Source of the DNA: Bacteriovoracaceae bacterium
GTDB lineage: Bacteria > Bdellovibrionota > UBA1018
Reading direction: 5' to 3'
NCBI GenBank assembly: GCA_023250755.1
Contig: JAHFAC010000098.1
Location: 1 to 6,475, forward strand
DNA: 6,475 bases
The notes under the pieces are model-generated. The model had not been told where the DNA came from and did no database searches. It saw nothing but the letters and a program-made list of their open reading frames with translations. A program made the position numbers and the translations under genes. Positions 4,284 to 6,475 of the stretch are shown piece by piece. Numbering within the stretch: position 1 is the stretch's first letter; every line of letters starts with the position of its first letter.

Positions 4284-5927
4284 TTGAACCAGCTCAAAAG
4301 CTTCAAAGACATCCTGAGTCCGGTGAGCATGGGGATCTTTTCAACCTTCTTGATTCTTTTTCCAATTTTGCTTCGCCCCTCTCTTTTTGAATTCTTTATT
4401 TTGATCGTAGCCGACAGTTTAGCATTTATGGTGACCCAGATGGTCGACCAAAGGATTTATTTAAAGCTCAATCCTAAAGCGGCTTTATTTTTTCCAGATA
4501 TCAAGACTGACGCCATTCAAGTCCTCAATGAAGAACAAAAGCTGGATTTTTTCAATTCACTAGCCGAATTTCCAAAAAAACGCGCTCGTTATGTAGCGAC
4601 CATGACCTATTTTAAGGTGATCCCTGCATTTGTCGTGATCCTGTTTTTCTTTAAATATGACATTCCTCTTTGGCTACAGGCATTCAAGGCCGCTGGAATT
4701 ACGCTTACAATCAACGCTTATTTTTATGGGGCAGTATTCATCGAAAGCCATGATTTGGCGTCTAGATTGATCGCAGATCTTCATCTAAAATTTGATTTTC
4801 AAAGGGTGTTTCGTCAAACCAATTTATCCTATAATAGAAAGGATTTCGAAACTCAGGAGCGGCTTGCTATTCTTTCGATCTGGACTTTCATGACCATTTT
4901 GCAGTGGGGGGTGGTGAGCAACCACAATGCAAATGGCCCTGTCTCACTGAGCTCTCAGGTGGTCGCCATTGGCTTGGTGGGGCTTACGCTGATTTCACGC
5001 ATTTGGTACTTGGGAAGAAGGTATTTTTTTGGGGGCTTGGAGGGGTTGTTCAGGTTTTTTGAAGATTTTGACCCCAGCCGAGTGAGAAACAACCTCCCGC
5101 TCCATTCTGCATCGATTCTTTCGCACTTTGAGAGGATCATCAATTCATTGCTCGATCGCCTGAGGGCCTATGAGGCAGAGCTCACTCAGTGGATTTTTAA
5201 GCAAACTGAGGAGGGGCGCTACCGGGCTTTGGGAGAGGTGTCTGCCTTGGTTGTTCATGATCTGAGCGCCCCTTTGCATGTCATTCACTTTTGTACTGAA
5301 CAGCTAAAAGAAAGCCCCGACTTGATTCGTGACCCAAGGTATCTTGAGAATCTTGCGGTCAATGGGGCCAGGTCTTTGGAACTCATCAACTCGCTAAAAG
5401 CTTACCTGAAGGACCCCAAATCCAAGCGTCAGGAGGTTTCAACGTGTTTTGAAGATGCCCATCGGCATGTGATGCGCTTGCTTGAGACCCGATTTTCTAT
5501 GCAGGGATTCAACCAAATTATGATTAAGCTGGATCCTCGTTTAGGCCAAATCCATCTGAAGATCACCTCGGCGGATCTGATTCACGTCCTTTTGAACTTA
5601 TATTCAAACAGTATTGAAAATTTGCTCAATCATTCGATTTCAGACCCTGAAATTAGGGTAAATTCAGCAGATGGCCCATTACAATCCGTGGCAGAAATAA
5701 AAATTTATGATAATGGAACGGGCTTGTGCCCTGAGAAATATGAGCATTTGACAGGTCTCATGTTTTTTCAGGGTAGCTCTGCCGATAAGCGAAGTAGCCT
5801 TGGTTTGCGGCTTATTCGTCGATTGGTGGAAGGAAATCAGGGCACCCTGGTCGTGCTTCAGCAACCCCCCGAGGCTCGAGGGACTTTGTTTTCTCTGAAA
5901 CTGAATGTCGCGCCTCTGCCTCAGTAG
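4284..5927 (+). CDS. Membrane sensor histidine kinase with a polytopic N-terminal region
   Basis: Two-component sensor kinase, 547 residues, probably in the inner membrane. The N-terminal 245 residues hold about six hydrophobic segments (roughly 16-31, 34-51, 108-124, 128-152, 194-212, 223-243). I recognise no PAS, GAF or HAMP domain. The dimerisation and phosphotransfer part has EVSALVVHDLSAPLHVI with phosphoacceptor His325. The ATPase domain has N-box LLNLYSNSIENL (436-447), G1 box DNGTG (476-480), SSLGL (504-508) and GTLFSLKL (533-540). Oddities: the H-box has Ser where HELRTPL has Arg, and the G2 box keeps only one Gly (SSLGL for GTGLGL). All other catalytic features are present, so activity is likely but not certain. 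The TTG start is supported by AGGA at 4274-4277 with 6 bases of spacing; the next ATG is residue 16. The response regulator follows after 54 bases and is the likely partner. Confidence 0.88.
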   Translation: MNQLKSFKDILSPVSMGIFSTFLILFPILLRPSLFEFFILIVADSLAFMVTQMVDQRIYLKLNPKAALFFPDIKTDAIQVLNEEQKLDFFNSLAEFPKKRARYVATMTYFKVIPAFVVILFFFKYDIPLWLQAFKAAGITLTINAYFYGAVFIESHDLASRLIADLHLKFDFQRVFRQTNLSYNRKDFETQERLAILSIWTFMTILQWGVVSNHNANGPVSLSSQVVAIGLVGLTLISRIWYLGRRYFFGGLEGLFRFFEDFDPSRVRNNLPLHSASILSHFERIINSLLDRLRAYEAELTQWIFKQTEEGRYRALGEVSALVVHDLSAPLHVIHFCTEQLKESPDLIRDPRYLENLAVNGARSLELINSLKAYLKDPKSKRQEVSTCFEDAHRHVMRLLETRFSMQGFNQIMIKLDPRLGQIHLKITSADLIHVLLNLYSNSIENLLNHSISDPEIRVNSADGPLQSVAEIKIYDNGTGLCPEKYEHLTGLMFFQGSSADKRSSLGLRLIRRLVEGNQGTLVVLQQPPEARGTLFSLKLNVAPLPQ

Positions 5928-5942
5928 TGTGGACTGTCACGA

Positions 5943-5960
5943 ATAAATGTCCGGATTTAT
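5943..5960. promoter_or_regulatory. Small inverted repeat between kinase and regulator genes
   Basis: ATAAAT (5943-5948) and ATTTAT (5955-5960) are inverted copies around GTCCGG; the sequence TCCGGA within it is itself palindromic. It sits in the 54-base gap, 21 bases upstream of the regulator start. It could be an operator or a weak mRNA hairpin. An AT-rich 6-base repeat can arise by chance, so this is only a possibility. Confidence 0.2.
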
Positions 5961-5981
5961 AGGGATAGAGAGGAAATTAAA

Positions 5982-6475
5982 ATGAATGATAACGATCAAC
6001 TCATTTGGATTCTCGAAGACGATCCCGGTTCTCAGTTTGTGTACGAAGAGATTTTGTGTATTCGCTATCAGGTTAGGTTTTTTTCCACCTTGAGCCTTTT
6101 AGAAAAGACACTTGCTTCAGAATCAGAGTCAAGGCCGCAGCTCTTGATTGCTGATTTGAGGCTTCCGGGTGAGTCTTTCCTTAGGTACTTGGGATCGGAT
6201 CACCGAAAGCAGTTCCTGTCTTTTCCATTTTTAGTTGTTTCGTCGGTTGATGATTTAGATGCTTTGAGATTTTGTTTTGCTGAGGGTGCTTTGGACTATA
6301 TTACAAAGCCTTTTGGCAAGGGAGAACTCATTGTAAAGGTTGAAAGAATTTTATCCAAAAAAGCCATGACTTCAGCTTCGTGCTCAAAAACAGACTTTAT
6401 TGAGATTGACCCAATTTCTTTTACGATTAAGCGTGGTAAAAAAGCCTCCTCCCCTCTGACCTCTAGGGAGTTTCA
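5982..6475 (+). CDS. OmpR-like response regulator, N-terminal part (3' end outside window)
   Basis: Cytoplasmic DNA-binding response regulator, very likely phosphorylated by the kinase just upstream. 164 codons are visible with no stop before the edge. Translated by hand, it begins MNDNDQLIWILEDDPGS. The receiver domain (about 6-125) has the acidic pocket Glu12/Asp13/Asp14, the phosphoacceptor Asp58 in LLIADLRLPGE, Ser at 87-88 at the switch position, and Lys109 in the conserved ITKPF motif. A linker follows, and then IEIDPISFTIKRGKKASSPLTSREF (140-164). This matches the opening of an OmpR/PhoB winged-helix domain, where LTxxEF marks the start of the DNA-binding core. The ATG at 5982 has an AGAGAGGAA ribosome-binding site about 7 bases upstream. 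The helix-turn-helix itself is cut off, so the OmpR assignment rests on this opening. Confidence 0.9.
   Translation, partial: MNDNDQLIWILEDDPGSQFVYEEILCIRYQVRFFSTLSLLEKTLASESESRPQLLIADLRLPGESFLRYLGSDHRKQFLSFPFLVVSSVDDLDALRFCFAEGALDYITKPFGKGELIVKVERILSKKAMTSASCSKTDFIEIDPISFTIKRGKKASSPLTSREF

Noticed and set aside
4955..5864. Two leftward frames (4955-5143 and 5679-5864) opposite the kinase
   Set aside because: Antisense shadows of the kinase gene with no support of their own.
1..6475. CRISPR array or long tandem repeats
   Set aside because: No regularly spaced repeats seen; only the short repeats listed above recur.

Overview
The window looks like chromosomal DNA of a Gram-negative bacterium with moderate GC (estimated by eye in the mid-40s percent). 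Compact gene packing, an encoded tRNA CCA end, a REP-associated transposase and a histidine kinase beside an OmpR-like regulator are all seen. The transposase N-terminus and the HDxxxPL-type kinase H-box remind me of Bdellovibrio-like bacteria. That placement is a low-confidence guess; nothing here fixes the taxon.

Layout: (1) 2-1320, + strand: the 3' part of hisS (histidyl-tRNA synthetase, open at the left edge) overlaps by 4 bases with a complete dut (dUTPase). (2) 1319-1811: no gene of known family. It holds three strong hairpins placed end to end (1326-1429), a possible small membrane-anchored protein on the - strand (1422-1676), and a divergent upstream region with short direct and inverted repeats. 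(3) 1812-3371, + strand: a 4'-phosphopantetheinyl transferase followed 30 bases later by a CDF-family metal efflux protein. (4) 3400-3476: tRNA-Arg(UCG). (5) 3481-4214: a REP-associated tyrosine transposase (RAYT) gene on the - strand, bracketed by two copies of a 16-base repeat, one of them inside a 16-bp hairpin just upstream of the gene. (6) 4232-6475, + strand: an AT-rich palindrome, a membrane histidine kinase with about six transmembrane segments, and the start of an OmpR-like response regulator cut by the right edge.

How the parts relate: hisS-dut is a housekeeping pair (tRNA charging, dUTP removal). The transferase and the metal exporter are probably co-transcribed, but no carrier protein is visible for the transferase to modify. 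The kinase and regulator are most simply a cognate two-component pair. The RAYT unit is a domesticated-transposase cassette inserted between the tRNA and the two-component genes. The least explained stretch is 1319-1811, which is the best place to look for an undescribed RNA or small protein.
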